64,000 bases of DNA from the NCBI RefSeq assembly GCF_019649055.1, contig NW_026570221.1:2356001-2420000 (forward strand), written 5' to 3'. This DNA comes from Paramacrobiotus metropolitanus (taxonomy: Eukaryota; Tardigrada; Eutardigrada; Parachela; Macrobiotidae). Below are positions 43,431 through 55,370 of the stretch, piece after piece; position 1 is the first letter of the stretch; each line of letters starts with the position of its first letter. The position numbers and the translations under genes were made by a program. The notes under the pieces were generated by a model. That model was not told the DNA's origin and ran no database searches. It saw nothing but the letters and a program-made list of their open reading frames with translations.

Positions 43431-45140
43431 AACGCATAGAACGTTTGTCAGCAAGCGTTTACGCTTCCGGATAATATTGTTGTCGTGTTGTGTGGCGGTG
43501 CTTTCTGTTGGTCGTGAACAAAATTATACACAGCCCGTTGCCCGATACGTGGGGATACATCCAAGGCGCTGCGACGCCGCCGGAAGTGGTTTACCACATC
43601 GGTCGGTATAATATAGTAGTACGATGTACAGTGCGATTAGTGTGGAGGAAATAATTACTACACCGACCGCTGTGTCGGATTACACATTCGCAAACTTTCA
43701 TGCAGTGTACTTAATTATCTCTTTACTGAGTTCATTTAACTGCTGTTTTACATAATTGCTGGTGCTAATAATTTTGAACAATGACGTACACTTATTTTGA
43801 ACAATCATGTTTTAATTAAGCATGAACAATGACGCGGTATTGTTTCTGTTGTGTGTGTACGTGGCCAACCGAAGCTGCAATTTAATCCTTGGCTGCTCGA
43901 AAAATTGCTTCTTCTTTTAGATAATTCGCTAGCTTTCACGCCCAGCTCAACGTTATTACAAATATATTATGCACGGTGCTACAGCCGATGTTCCACGTTA
44001 CCGAAAACGTTTTTTGGACATTTGCAACGCTCAAGAATTTTCGGCATGCCCCAGCCGGCTAGTATGCACTCGCTAAGTGCATGTTGGTTGGATGGGATTT
44101 GCCGTAAAGCAGATACATGAGGCAACTGAGTTTTCATGCCTACGTTCGTTTCTGTATAAATCCACTGCTTACAGTTCGCTGCTTATTTTTACTTTATCGC
44201 GATCTGTACTGTAATAAAATTAATAGCGTAGCTGTGGCCGGTGAGTGCAAAGCCCTGTCCGAGAAAACTGCGCGTAGAGGCAAAAAGAGAAACCGACCCA
44301 TGACAATTGAACTGCTTTTTTATCTCTTTTAATAGGGCAACCGTAAATAAAAAAATTGATTTAATTATCATTTAATTGTCATATATCAGTTTCACATGGG
44401 CGACATTATCTTGTTATTATTACGGTGAATCGATTCGGAAAAACAGACCCGCAAAAGTTGAGTTTTTCAGCACTTAAAGTACGACGTAAATTAGTATCCA
44501 TCAAGAAAATAAAAAAATTCAGAGGGTGTCTTTAAAATTATAAGGTGCTTACAGAAAAATTTTACCTACACTTCAAGTATACTTGTAAATTTTTTACCAT
44601 TCGCTTTCTTCTTTACCAAATAAATTCGTTGCAATTTGAAAGATTTACGAAATGAGCATATTTAATTAAATTTTCGCGTGAAACACAATTACGCTAATGA
44701 TGCCTAATGAAAATGTAAAGAAACCCACCTGCGGCAGTGCTGAGACAGGATAGTATAATTACTTTTCCGCGTGATATCTGCTTTTATCGAACGAGGATCG
44801 CTAAGTTATATGATGATCATATCGTTAGGTTGTGTAGTTGGTAAAAAGGCAGAGAGGTCTTAGCGTTTGACCTATCACGTTCACGTGTATCGCAAGCCAC
44901 GACTACCGTGCCGCATTTCCGGGCTTTAGTGCCGTATTACAAAGTCCAACTGCTTGATTGTTATTTCCACCATCGAACTCTGTACTTGGTTACCCTGAAT
45001 TATTAGCGGCGATGCGTTTCTCACGACGGTAACCCGCAAGACACTGTCACGCTTAAATATATTCCCACTATTTCCCAGTATGAATAATCACTAGTTAATC
45101 ACCAGTCACGAATAATCACCAGTTAGTTAGGATGAAAAGT
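43431..45140. repeat. ACCGATCGCT block and 'GWDLPK' fragment
   Basis: About 43430-43690 repeats the block seen at 25440-25710. At 43930-44180 the 'GWDLPK' relic appears with frame changes, followed by a readable frame to 44332 (71 residues, YVRFCINPLLTVRCLFLLY) parallel to 26080-26220. The rest (44340-45140) parallels 26231-27060. No intact gene. Confidence 0.4.
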
Positions 45141-45440
45141 TGGTTATCTAGGCAGCTAAGGAATCGATTCCCCACCAGTATCCGGCGTATACTTTATTTG
45201 TATTGCGACGATCCAACTGCCAGGTGGATGGTCGCCGTTCAGATGAAGCAAATACCGAAGCATTTCATTGCATTTTAACATTTCATCCCATTACGCTGCG
45301 CATCGATGCACAACTGTGCGTACCCCAGGAAAATCGGGCCACCGGAGATAGCGTGGACGTGACCGCGTAAGTATCACGAGATCAGCGGAAGCTTGTATAG
45401 TCGTGAACTCGTGGCCAAGAACGATGTAGTATAACATTCA
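45141..45440 (+). pseudogene. Fragment of recurrent protein family 'QMK'
   Basis: The forward frame reads YCDDPTARWMVAVQMKQIPK and then HFIAF before a stop. It continues as FIPLRCASMHNCAY and ends near LVAKND. It is closely parallel to 27130-27440 and 62310-62590. Unidentified. Confidence 0.4.
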
Positions 45441-47474
45441 TTACAATTATTTACAAAGCACACCACTTAAATCAACGGCTTGCTTGCTTTAAAAGCAATG
45501 TTGCGTGTTAAGCCTTACAGAACCAGCGGGGTTACTAATGATAAGAATTTCGCGAAATTAGTAAATAAACAGGTTTTATTAATTAACAAATAAACATGTT
45601 TTAAAAATATAGATGATATACCAAAATTCCAAAAGTTTATTAGAAGGTGTTCGGTTTTTCACACTCCCAGACACGTTACTGCACTGTTTTGTGCCGCACC
45701 GTTTCCCAAAAGATTTGTACCTATTTTCATTTGCCTAAAATTCGTTTCGATGCGCAACATCTGGTAGTAGCACAGCACTGTGTAGCATAAGCTGCTATTA
45801 ATATTTACAAAGGTTTGAAAGGATACCAGTCGACCCAAATTCTCATTGCGGTCAGTTGCGCCTGTTGCGGACCATTTCTTCAAATTTTGCATGCAAATGC
45901 AAATTATAGTGAAAATCGAGTTTTTCAACCAAACCGTTAATTGGTTTGGTTTAAAAACGATTTTCAAAAATCATGCAAATACAAAACGCAAGGTTTTAGA
46001 TTTTGTTGATATTTCAAAACATTTTAGACTTTTTAGTTGACTTTAATTTGAAAAAATGTTGTGCATTTGTTGATTTACATAGTTTAATTTTTTTAGACAA
46101 ACAAAAATTTGTTTCGGGATTTTATTTCCAAAATCAACCTATACTTTCGTACTACCACTTAGAAGAAAGTGTACGAAATGCACTACAGATAGTTATCGAG
46201 CAACTTTGCCAACGATAACCAGCGAAAATTGTGCTTGTTTTCTTAAAACGATTAATTAGACGACGGTTATAACTCCGATGTACGATAACGGCAAAACCAT
46301 TAAAATTACTTGTGTTTTCAACAAACTCCACACGCCATAGCTTTACAAATGTTTAATTCATATATGACCTATACCGATTGTATCGATCTTTTGAACAAAG
46401 ATAACAGCGTTTTTCCGATTTGCAGTAACTATCCCACTGCATTTTCAGTCCACATTGCAAACGCCAATAGTACCAATACTACGCTGTCCTTGAAAACTAT
46501 ACCATAAATGCTTCTTCTTTATCAGGTATATATGCACGGTGAAAGGCTGAAGGCCTCTGCCTGCGGCTAGGTACGTACCTGATACTCATAACGGTCATTA
46601 CACTCATAATCCTACTCTTAATTCAGAATCCATACTCATATATTGGCTGTCATAATCATACTTTGACCCTACCAATCATTATACTTTTTTTCATAATAAT
46701 AACTCATACCTGCCCTACGACTCATACCAGTGCGCTCCTGCGTCTCACAAATTTTAGATTTTAAAAGGTCAGCAGTTTGAATTACCCGGAATGCTAAAAC
46801 AAATTCACTGCGATTTCGAGGCGCATCAATACTGGATCGGTACAAGTTGCAAGATCATGGCAAAAGCGCAGTTTTTGTATATTTATTAAGCGAATATACT
46901 GAACGGGAGTGGTTTTGCTGGTTATAATGTAGTGAGTCCATTTAAATTACTGATATCGTTAGCACCACTTAAAATATGGACAGTGGTTGTTTTTCTTTTT
47001 TTATATTTCCCAGTTTCTTATTGCTTAGTTTTTGTTACTCAGCCTTTGCTCATTACTTATGTTTTTTGGTGGTGAAGTTATTTTCAAAAATTAATTTTCC
47101 GCTTTAAGGTCAAACGAAGCAATGTTGACAATAGTGGACGACTGGACGGTAAAGTAACCGAACTAGGTGTTGGTAGAATAAACATCTTTACATATTTGGC
47201 ATTACTTAGCGTCTTCCGGTTTACACATTTTGCATTAGCAAAAGCCAAAAATAAAATATTTGTGACACAGTGGTATGAGTATTATAACCGAGTTACTCGC
47301 AAATAATTATTCTGCTACATGGCTGATGTTCCTTGGCGCATTGCCTGTAAACAGTATCTGGCCGACCTGATAACTGATCAGTCAACAGCAAAATAAGGAT
47401 TTTGGTCGGCAGATTGTGCACAGTGCAGTGCAGAAATCAGGCACCAAAGTCTTGGCGCAAGGACCGATTGTTAC
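45441..47474. other. Repeat mosaic without genes
   Basis: 45845-46040 contains a foldback (TGAAAATCG...CGATTTTCA around a GGTTTGGTT stem) related, in inverted orientation, to 55730-55900. 46554-46740 resembles one end of the 752-bp TIR element (CTAGGTACGTACCTGATACT, then ATAATCATAC units). 47200-47400 parallels 23030-23350 and 29340-29640. No coding region is supported. Confidence 0.4.
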
Positions 47475-47614
47475 TGTAGCCGCCCGCACAAGTTGCTCCA
47501 TTGGCAGATCCGGCCGTGGCCTTCTCCCTGTACACACTGCGTTGAACAGTGAGCAGTGTGGGTGCAAATATCCGTATACCCCACTCTGTGGAGCAACTTG
47601 TGCGGGCGGCTACA
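47475..47614. mobile_element. 140-bp foldback element with 5-bp TSD (GTTAC)
   Basis: 26-bp perfect inverted ends (47475-47500 and 47589-47614) begin TGTAGCCGCCCGCACAAG. GTTAC is duplicated on both sides (47470-47474 and 47615-47619). The first eight bases, TGTAGCCG, are shared with the left end of the 9-kb element at 48301, so the two might use the same transposase. Confidence 0.75.
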
Positions 47615-47689
47615 GTTACCGACGCTACGATCGTTACTCAACGATTGAACTCTTTAATCTTTACTGTATTACTGTATTACTGTTTGTTT

Positions 47690-47990
47690 AATCATGTCTT
47701 GTACATATTCAGAAGTGCTTAGCTATGCGTACAATTTTAGTATGAGCGGTTCTACGGTCATTTGTTATCTGTGGACAGCCACTCTTTATATGTACAATGG
47801 AATGATTATAGAAAGGCTAACGAATCAATCCCCCACAATTATCCGGCGTGTATTTCATCCGAAAGGAAACTACCCAAGTGCCATGTGGCTGGTATCCGTT
47901 CAGATGAAGCATATTGCGGGTCATTTATCCTCGTAGAAGCCGTACGTCCGTCCCCTAAAGCCGAGGATCGGATCGAGTCGCACTGACTGC
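47690..47990 (+). pseudogene. Fragment of recurrent protein family 'QMK', longest open forward copy
   Basis: One frame (47694-47936) reads CYLWTATLYMYNGMIIERLT, then a short link with RRVFHPKGNYPSAMWLVSVQ, then MKHIAGH. A second frame adds a FILVEAVRPSPK-like end. It aligns with 59160-58880. Frame changes remain. Unidentified. Confidence 0.4.
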
Positions 47991-49675
47991 CTTCCAAGAT
48001 CGATAGCTAGAGTATACCACGCTGGCAACATAACTAGGTAATAGGTATTAATAGTGATTTAAAAATTATTCGTTTTCGCGCATTTCCAAACAACTTTCTA
48101 CACTGCTTTACTTTATGACGCTGTATAGTTAAATGGTTTGCAGTAAATAATATCATAACTAATATTCAAATTTTTCTTATAAATTTCGTTGCAAACTTGT
48201 GACAAAAACAATAAAATTTTTTCTGTTGAAACAAAACATAGAACGGTTAAATTTTAATCTTTAGACTGTCAAGGATGCGCATGGCGGGCACGTGCGCGAG
48301 TGTAGCCGGCAAAACAGTTAACATGTTAACGGTTAACGCATTAACATGTGAGCCGGGCTAGAATGTTAACGTTAACATTCCCGCCGGGCCCAAATGTTAA
48401 CGACCAAAAGCATGCAAGCTGTTCACTCAATCTCCGCAGCAAAATAATCGCAGTTCCCGAATCATGGACTAAAACAAAGTTCAAATCACATTTAGACCCG
48501 GTCTGAAGTCCTGTACGAATTGCAAGTTCTTAAGAAGTGACAATACTGGTCTTGTTCGTGCAAATTAAAGTGGCAAAATTCGGTGCGGCACCGTAATGTA
48601 CAGTAGTACTGTACGCAGTAATAATAGCAATAGCTGTAACAGAAATAGTTGGAGAAATACGTAAAATATAAATTTAACTGCCCCTTAATACATAATCGTT
48701 TAAAATTGCTGTCGAAAATTTATGTTATTTTCAAGAGCACTTTATTTAAAAATTTGAGACATTAATTTTGCAGTTTTTCATGAAGCGGTCGTGTTATAGT
48801 CTCATTTAAAACAGAGGAGGTTTTAATTTCCAAAAGTGGACTTCTTTTGCGCTTGCTGTTTGTTAAACAAGGAAAAGCAATTTTAAAGGAAGTAAAGCTT
48901 TTTGTTAACGCAGTTAACAGGGGAGCGGGGCTTTGATATTCACGCTATAACTGTACGGTAATCGGATTCCCCTAAATTATCAACTTAAACCGCTCTCTTT
49001 AAACGCTTGTACAAACGCATGAATCGCTTATTATACTAGGACGCGTTAATTTTCTGCTAAGGCTAATAGTTTCTACGTATAGGGCTACTCGCTATTTGTA
49101 TTTTCTTTATTCTGTGAATTTAGTCAGCGATCTGCACTGAGTTTCAGGACATGAGTGCTCGGCGGGGATGCTCACATTTCTAACAAAATTATGCACATCG
49201 AATATGCATGCCTACGATTATCGCTGTCGAATTAAATCGTAACTTGCTCTTTTATGCATTAAGCATGAAATCTCAATGGGTGAGCTGCGGCTAGGAATAT
49301 GTCACGGTCATTTAGATTGACTGGCCTCCTACAAAAAAATTTAATGTAATACAAAGCCGGTATGTTTTTTTAAAGTTTTGTTATGAATTTCGCTAAATCC
49401 TACGAAGCCATAATTCCTTTTTGTTTATGATTTTTACAATATACGAGCATTTATTAATTTACCCATTCGATAGGTTGTAGTCAACATTGCGGTAATAAAC
49501 ATTCGTAGGTGTCGGGCGAAGATGTTAATTTTTTAAATATATGGATTTCGACTACGAGTACCTAGTAGTACTACCTACTTATGTTTGTAGGGTTCCAATC
49601 AAATGTACCGTTAAGAGATTTGTGTACAGCAGTAAACAATTGTTTTTTTCGACAATAAATCAACAGCGTACAGGG

Positions 49676-49905
49676 GCTTGAAAGTTAACGGCGTTATAAC
49701 GCGTGCCAGCTGGAATGTTAACGGCATTATAACATGTGATGGCTCAAAGGTTAACGGCGTTATAACATGTGCCGGCTCAAATGTTAACGGGGTTATAACA
49801 TATGCCGGCTCAAATGTTAACGGCGTTATAACATATGCCGGCTCAAATGTTAACGGCGCTATAACGCGTGCCGGCTGTAGTGTCAACGGCGTTCTAACGG
49901 CACCC
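49676..49905 (+). repeat. 33-bp GTTAAC minisatellite array
   Basis: About seven units of TGCCGGCTCAAATGTTAACG plus GCGTTATAACATA, period 33, slightly diverged. Because 33 is divisible by 3 the array stays open in several frames and mimics a protein with 11-residue repeats. Similar units occur at 50884-50925, 54275-54345, 54905-54990, 55365-55520 and 56320-56460, partly in the opposite orientation. Confidence 0.85.
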
Positions 49906-50029
49906 TATCATTTTGGAAACCATTCATTTCGGAAAACGTTCATTTCGCAAACCATTCATTTCGGAAACCCAGCATTTCCGAAGCCGCCAAGAAAACAGAA
50001 GAAAACTAGTAACACCATAAAAAACTAGT

Positions 50030-50350
50030 AAAAGCGTAAGAAAACATACAAATCAAAGAAACCTGAGAAATAAATAACAAAAATAAGATAGCTTAAAAAC
50101 ATTATCAAAACCCAAAAAACTTAATAAAACCTAAGTATAACACAAGAAAACCTAAGAAATCTAAGAAATTTTAAGATAACCTAAAAAATGTTAAGAAAAC
50201 CTAATGTCTAAAAACTTAAAAAACAGGAATAACATAAGAAAACTAGAAACGGAAGAGAACCTAAGAAACCTAAGAAAAAATTTGAATGTTAACATAAGAA
50301 AACCTAAGGGAACCGAATCATTAGAATAGCATTAGCATAGCATAGGAAAA
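50030..50350. repeat. A-rich low-complexity tract with CCTAAGAAA units
   Basis: Irregular tandem repeats of AAGAAAACCTAA-like units. Just upstream (49915-49975) a 17-bp unit, CCATTCATTTCGGAAA-like, repeats about four times. No coding. Confidence 0.6.
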
Positions 50351-52189
50351 ACGAAGGAAACACGACGTTTAATGAAATTTTGGTGTTATAAGAAAATGCC
50401 AATGTTTTCAATTATTATAACATTACGTTGCAAGCTTCAGTTGTCTGCTTTTGTGCGGCAACATAGTAATAATAATAGTTGTCGGGGTCCAATCTATAGT
50501 CTTACATTGCTGAGCTGATCTCTCCTGTGGCGGCGTTTTTTAGCATTCTAAAAATTTGCTAAAAAACTTACGCCTTTTAGACCGTGATCACGCAACGTTC
50601 CACGTGGCAAAACCATTCTAAAATTGATTAAGCCATAATTATTGTTTTTTCAAAATAAATCAGCGGTCTACGATAATCAGTGATAAACGATTCAAACTAA
50701 CAGTTTATTTTGACTTCCAGTTTTTACACAAAAAGACTACTCCCTTCTTATTCACCAACAAATGCACATATCTGCAATCGGTTGTTGGGCAGACAGACAT
50801 GTCAGGATACTACAGCACACACACGCGCGCTGTATATACGAGGTAGAACAGACTTGGACGGCTCATCAAAGGTATCAAATTACGCCGTTAACATCTGAGC
50901 CGGGCTGGGATGTTAACATGGGTGCCGGGGGGCTGTATTTGCAATTATTTAAAAAGTTTCTTACTTCGAAATATAATTTTGCGTGTCGCATGTCGAAGTA
51001 AGCGATTACTTGTATGTTAAACTGCAATTGCCAGTTGCTTGTCTAACCATTACAGTAGTTTAAAAGGCGCGATAAAGAGCAGCTTGACAACAACTATGGT
51101 CAGATCCCTAACATCATTTGTTCATGCACTATAAATAATTTTCTTAATATAAATGTTGAAAAATTAAAACTGGAAAATACGAGTAACTTTAATCTGTGCA
51201 AACTAGACCACAATTGAACATAAACTGAAATAGGAAAAAAACAAAATCACGACTCACGCCAAACTCTAGTGTAGTGCCGCTGACAGTGAATTTGTGTGAA
51301 TTACTATCGCATCTACATATTAAGCGCTTGTAGCGCCAACATCAATGCCGGTACATGTGTAAGCGTTAACATTCCTGCTTCCGGATGATCTTGAGTTTGA
51401 GCACTAAATGTGTAAGCACTGAGCACTACTCACAGCGCTTAGTTAATATAATCCTAAAATTTTTGACTTTAGAACATTCTAAATAAATGAGCAAGACAAT
51501 ATTAATTTTTCTCTCAACGTAGTGGTATCAATAGATTCATATATCCTTACGTCCTTATTTTTTAGAAATTATCCCCTAAATCAGGATTCATTTTTTCAAT
51601 AAGTTGAAAATTTTATAAAATAGAGCATCGCACAAACGTTCCTACCTTCATCATTAAAAAAATCTTAAGTTTTGGAGAAGGTCCAAAAAATTTTTTTGAG
51701 GCTGTAGTACTTAAAGATAGTTAGTACTTAAAGGTTGCTAATTTTGGAAATTATCTCCTAAATGAACAAGTAGTTTTCCACTGAGCTGTTAATTTTATAA
51801 AATAAAGCATCTTCCAAAGCTTCCTACCTGCAGCTTGGAGAAAAATTTGGGTTTCCGGAACGTTTTCAAAACCCTTTCAAATTTTCTGTACTTAGCGTTT
51901 AAAGTTCATGGAAATTTCCAGTAAATTCTGGAAACGTCTCGAATAAGCAAATACAAGTTTGGCCGCTTAGCAACCTAAACTACAGATCTGTGTAGTTATT
52001 TAAATTGTCAGTTCTATCAAAATTAATTTTTTTTTAAATTTCTTGAAACCGTTAAGATGTTTTTAAATACATGTACGTACCTCAAAATAACTAAATTTTT
52101 TCAAAGTCGGCTCCAAAGCTTTTAAATTTCTAGAATTTCTAAATATTTCTGAATATTTCGACTCGGCCCCGCGCAGCGGGCCCGTAACC

Positions 52190-52650
52190 TTTATTTTTCT
52201 GAGCCTCCAGAGTTTCGAAATTTTCAAAACGTCTAGAAATGTCTAGGTACCTAAATATCTCACGGTCTTAATTGTCTAATTTATATGTAATTTCTAAATA
52301 TCTAAAAGCCGGCCGCGGTCTGTTTACCGTATTCATACACGTAGCGGCTCTATGATACTGGGTGCCTGAGCATTCACTGCCTCGAGATCTAATAAGAATG
52401 CATCTATTCTATTTTAATAAATACTGAAGATTTCGACTGATGGCTGAAAAAAGCTTGCAATTAGTAACTAAAGATGCAGCCTGTGAGGTCAAAAAGCTTG
52501 CAAGTAGTAGCTAAAGATGCAGCCTGCCCTGTTACCTCTAATTTTTTGAGCCTCCAGAGTTTCGAAATGTTAAAAATGTGTAGAAATGTCTTTGTACCTC
52601 AATATCTCACGGTCTTAATTGTCTAATTTATATGTAATTTCTAATATAGG
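52190..52650 (+). repeat. Internal duplications within the 9-kb element
   Basis: A segment with GAGTTTCGAAAT and ATCTCACGGTCTTAATTGTC occurs at about 52205-52300 and 52550-52645. A segment with AAAGATGCAGCCTG occurs at 52470, 52515 and, diverged, at 53705. The block 52301-52490 recurs at 53527-53725 on the other side of the nested element. Confidence 0.6.
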
Positions 52651-53519
52651 GTACCTTTATAAGCACCCCTTTTTGCACCCCGTTTATTACAGGCACCCTT
52701 TTTAAATTATTATTGTATACAATAGATGTTCTCAGATAATAAATAATAACGCATCTTCATTCCGATGATATAAATGGTAATACATCAGGCTTCAACTTCC
52801 AGCCGATAATAAAACGATTTAGCAAATCAGCCAATATAGAGCGAATTAGTACCGCGTCTCTGCTGTAACCGGAAGGTCATCTTTCGTGTTAGAAAGGTTG
52901 GCTTCCTCCTGGCCGTTTAAGGCACCGTGAGGTTTTATCAGCTTTTGAAACTTCTGCCAAAAACCCTTTCGCCGCGGCTTTGGGAGTGCTGTGTTCGCGG
53001 GCGATGCTCCAGAGATCAGTTCAACAATGTAGGAGCACACCATTGGACCGCACTGGTTTGACCCGACAACTAAAGCTGTACAACTGGAAATACTAGATTG
53101 ACATGTTCGCTACGGTACAGCTGGGGGGTGGATATGCGGCGACAGCAGGGCATCCCTCTTTTGTTTCCTCAATGGTGCACACTGCACACATTCTTAAAAA
53201 ATCTTTTTGTACTTGCTCAAAGAAAGGCTCCACAGCGTTTCCTTCTCCCATCACACGAAAATGTCCATGATCCTTCAAATCCTCTACATTTTCCAGTGAT
53301 GCGAATACTACTCGTACATCAGTGTTCATGGCTTCCGATGGCCTCGGCGCCGAAGTTTTCACGTTAATAGCAACCGTATGAAACGATAATAACTAATGTC
53401 AGAATATGTAAATAATATTTTAATGTGTTTATAATATGTAATAATTATTAAATACAATATCAACTCAAAATGGTTGCCTATAATAAACCGGGGTTTAGGG
53501 GTTGCCTATAACGGTTTCC
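52645..53519. mobile_element. 875-bp TIR element nested in the 9-kb element
   Basis: The ends are imperfect inverted repeats of about 55 bp: GGGTACCTTTATAAGCACCC on the left against GGAAACCGTTATAGGCAACC inward from the right. Both continue through CACCCC and TTTATTA(C/T)AGGCA. TTCTAA flanks both sides (52639-52644 and 53520-53525). The sister copy at about 52285-52300 shows the uninterrupted sequence TTCTAAATATC. The interior carries minus-strand coding pieces (53362-52846). Confidence 0.6.
52846..53362 (-). pseudogene. Broken ORF pair in the nested element, possibly Ulp1/C48-peptidase-like
   Basis: The first frame (53362-53093, 89 residues) has FFEQVQKDFLRMCAVC and CPAVAAYPPP. The second (about 53090-52846) has VVGSNQCGPMVCSYIVELIS. 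The latter resembles the catalytic-cysteine segment of Ulp1/C48 peptidases (Q-x-CGxxVCxY). A stop or frameshift lies between them near 53095. Such peptidase domains are known passengers or genes of several DNA transposons. This rests on one short motif and is uncertain. Confidence 0.25.
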
Positions 53520-54979
53520 TTCTAAATATCTAAAAGCCGGCCCGTGGTCCGTTTACCGTATTTACTCACATAGCGGCTCTGGGATGCCGGTTGTAGCTTG
53601 GGCATCCACTAACCTCGAAATCTAATAAATATGTATTTATTTTATTTTGGTAATTCCTGACGAGCTTGACTGATGGCTGAAAAAATCTTACAGTTAGTAG
53701 CTAAAGATACAGCCTGCGAGGTCGCTTGGGGCGACCGTTAACTGTTTCCCACAAGGTTCCATTAATTCTGCGCCGAAAAATTTTTTTATGGGCATCGTGT
53801 AAATGATCCCACTCCATCCATTTTATAACCGTGAAAAAGAACCATAAAAAAATGGAGCTTTTCACAGCTTTCAGAAAACTGGTCCAATTAAATCGGAAAG
53901 CTTGAAAACTTTCCGCATTTCTACATGTTTAAAATACTTTCTTAGCTAGGCTGCTAGCCTCGTTGGGGTCTTATATTTGAAACGTATCTCAAAGTTTTCT
54001 TTATTGCTGTACGAAGTATATTTTGTACATATTTTTTCATTGTTCAATACCTCAAACACAACTGGTCGCGCGCTAGCGCGACCGATACTTGTAGTATGTA
54101 TAATATTTTTCTGATATATCTTTAAGTTAACACAACGCAAACCCGTCTACTGGCCGCGTCATGCGAGTTACCGCAAAATGACCGAATCGTCGGTAACCTC
54201 ATGTTAAATACCCATCGTTTTAAGCGTCCGGAATTCTCGTAAGAATCGCTGACGTATACAGCCAGCTCGTGTTAGCTCCATTAACATTGTTGCCGGCACG
54301 CTTGTTAACGCCGTTAACATTACCCCTACTCGCTTGTTAAGGCTAAAGACTGGTTTTGCTTCATCCCCAGAGAAGTTACAGTAACTATATTATCTAGAAC
54401 AGATTTCGAAGTAGCTATAAAGATTGGTATTTTACAAACCAGTACATCGCCTTAACGCTTTAATTTTGTTAATGCCTTCATGTTGAGCCTGCAATTTTGT
54501 CTGGCGACTTCAATATACCACATTCTGCAGTGCAATCTCATTGCGCAGGTACAGTATAGTATTTTTAAAGATGGAGTTTTTAAAGATTAATAATCTCAGA
54601 ATACTGGAGGAATGGGACGAATCAAAACTGAATTTAGCTGCTTCATTCGGCCTGCGTATGGCGGACAGCGTCACTAAAAACATGAATTTGCCCTGCCACT
54701 TTAAAATCTCCTTCGAAAACCAAATTACAGTAGTTAACACGTCAACATCACTATCCGGCACGCGCGTTAGTGGTACCGGCGCCGGGTACCGGCGCCGGCC
54801 ATACTGAAAAAAGGCAGAATGCAGGGTCCCGGGGCCGACCATACTCAAAAAAAGGTTTAATGCAACCTTTACTTTGACTATGAATTTGTTACATTCCGTT
54901 GACATTCCAACCGGCACATGCTACAGGCCCGTTAACATTTCAGCCGGCACGCGTTATAACGCCGTTAACATTTGAGCCG

Positions 54980-55370
54980 GCATATTGCAATGACAACTTC
55001 TAAGCTGTCCCTAGTGGAGTGGGTTACACACCCGTACCACGATCGGAAGTGCTGGTGGTGTTAACGAATTACTTTAAGATCGCTTATGTAATTAACTCTT
55101 AACGATAGCCGGCAACGGAACACATTGTCAACACGTACGCACACATTTTTATTCAGCTGAAAACATTGGAGAAGGGCAAGGGCAAGGGCAAGAGCAAGAA
55201 TCATTTTAGATCAGTTAGACATTTCCCAAACCAGTCTAGAAATCCACGATAAAAGTGAAGATTCGTACAAGTACAAACTCAGATGTTTCCGCATCAACTA
55301 GCACCAATGAAATGCTCATCATTATTACTGTAACATTCCAGATCTTATTTGTACGGCTACAATATGTTAT
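54980..55370 (-). repeat. Inverted relative of 24715-25120
   Basis: Carries GTGGGTTACACACCCG, the GGGCAAGGGCAAGGGCAAG run and an AAACATCTGAG-type segment in reverse order to 24715-25120. GTTAAC units lie directly on both sides. Confidence 0.6.

Noticed and set aside
49676-49905. Could the GTTAAC array be a CRISPR array?
   Set aside because: Units are contiguous with no unique spacers, and the DNA is eukaryotic with introns.
49611-50028. Forward and reverse ORFs with regular 11-residue repeats
   Set aside because: They are translations of the 33-bp GTTAAC minisatellite, whose period is a multiple of three. Not evidence of a protein.
54571-54804. Forward ORF starting MEFLKINNLRILEEW, faint resemblance to fatty-acid-binding proteins
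   Set aside because: The similarity is a few residues, the C-terminal part is made of GTTAAC/CCGGCACG repeat sequence, and no splice context is visible.
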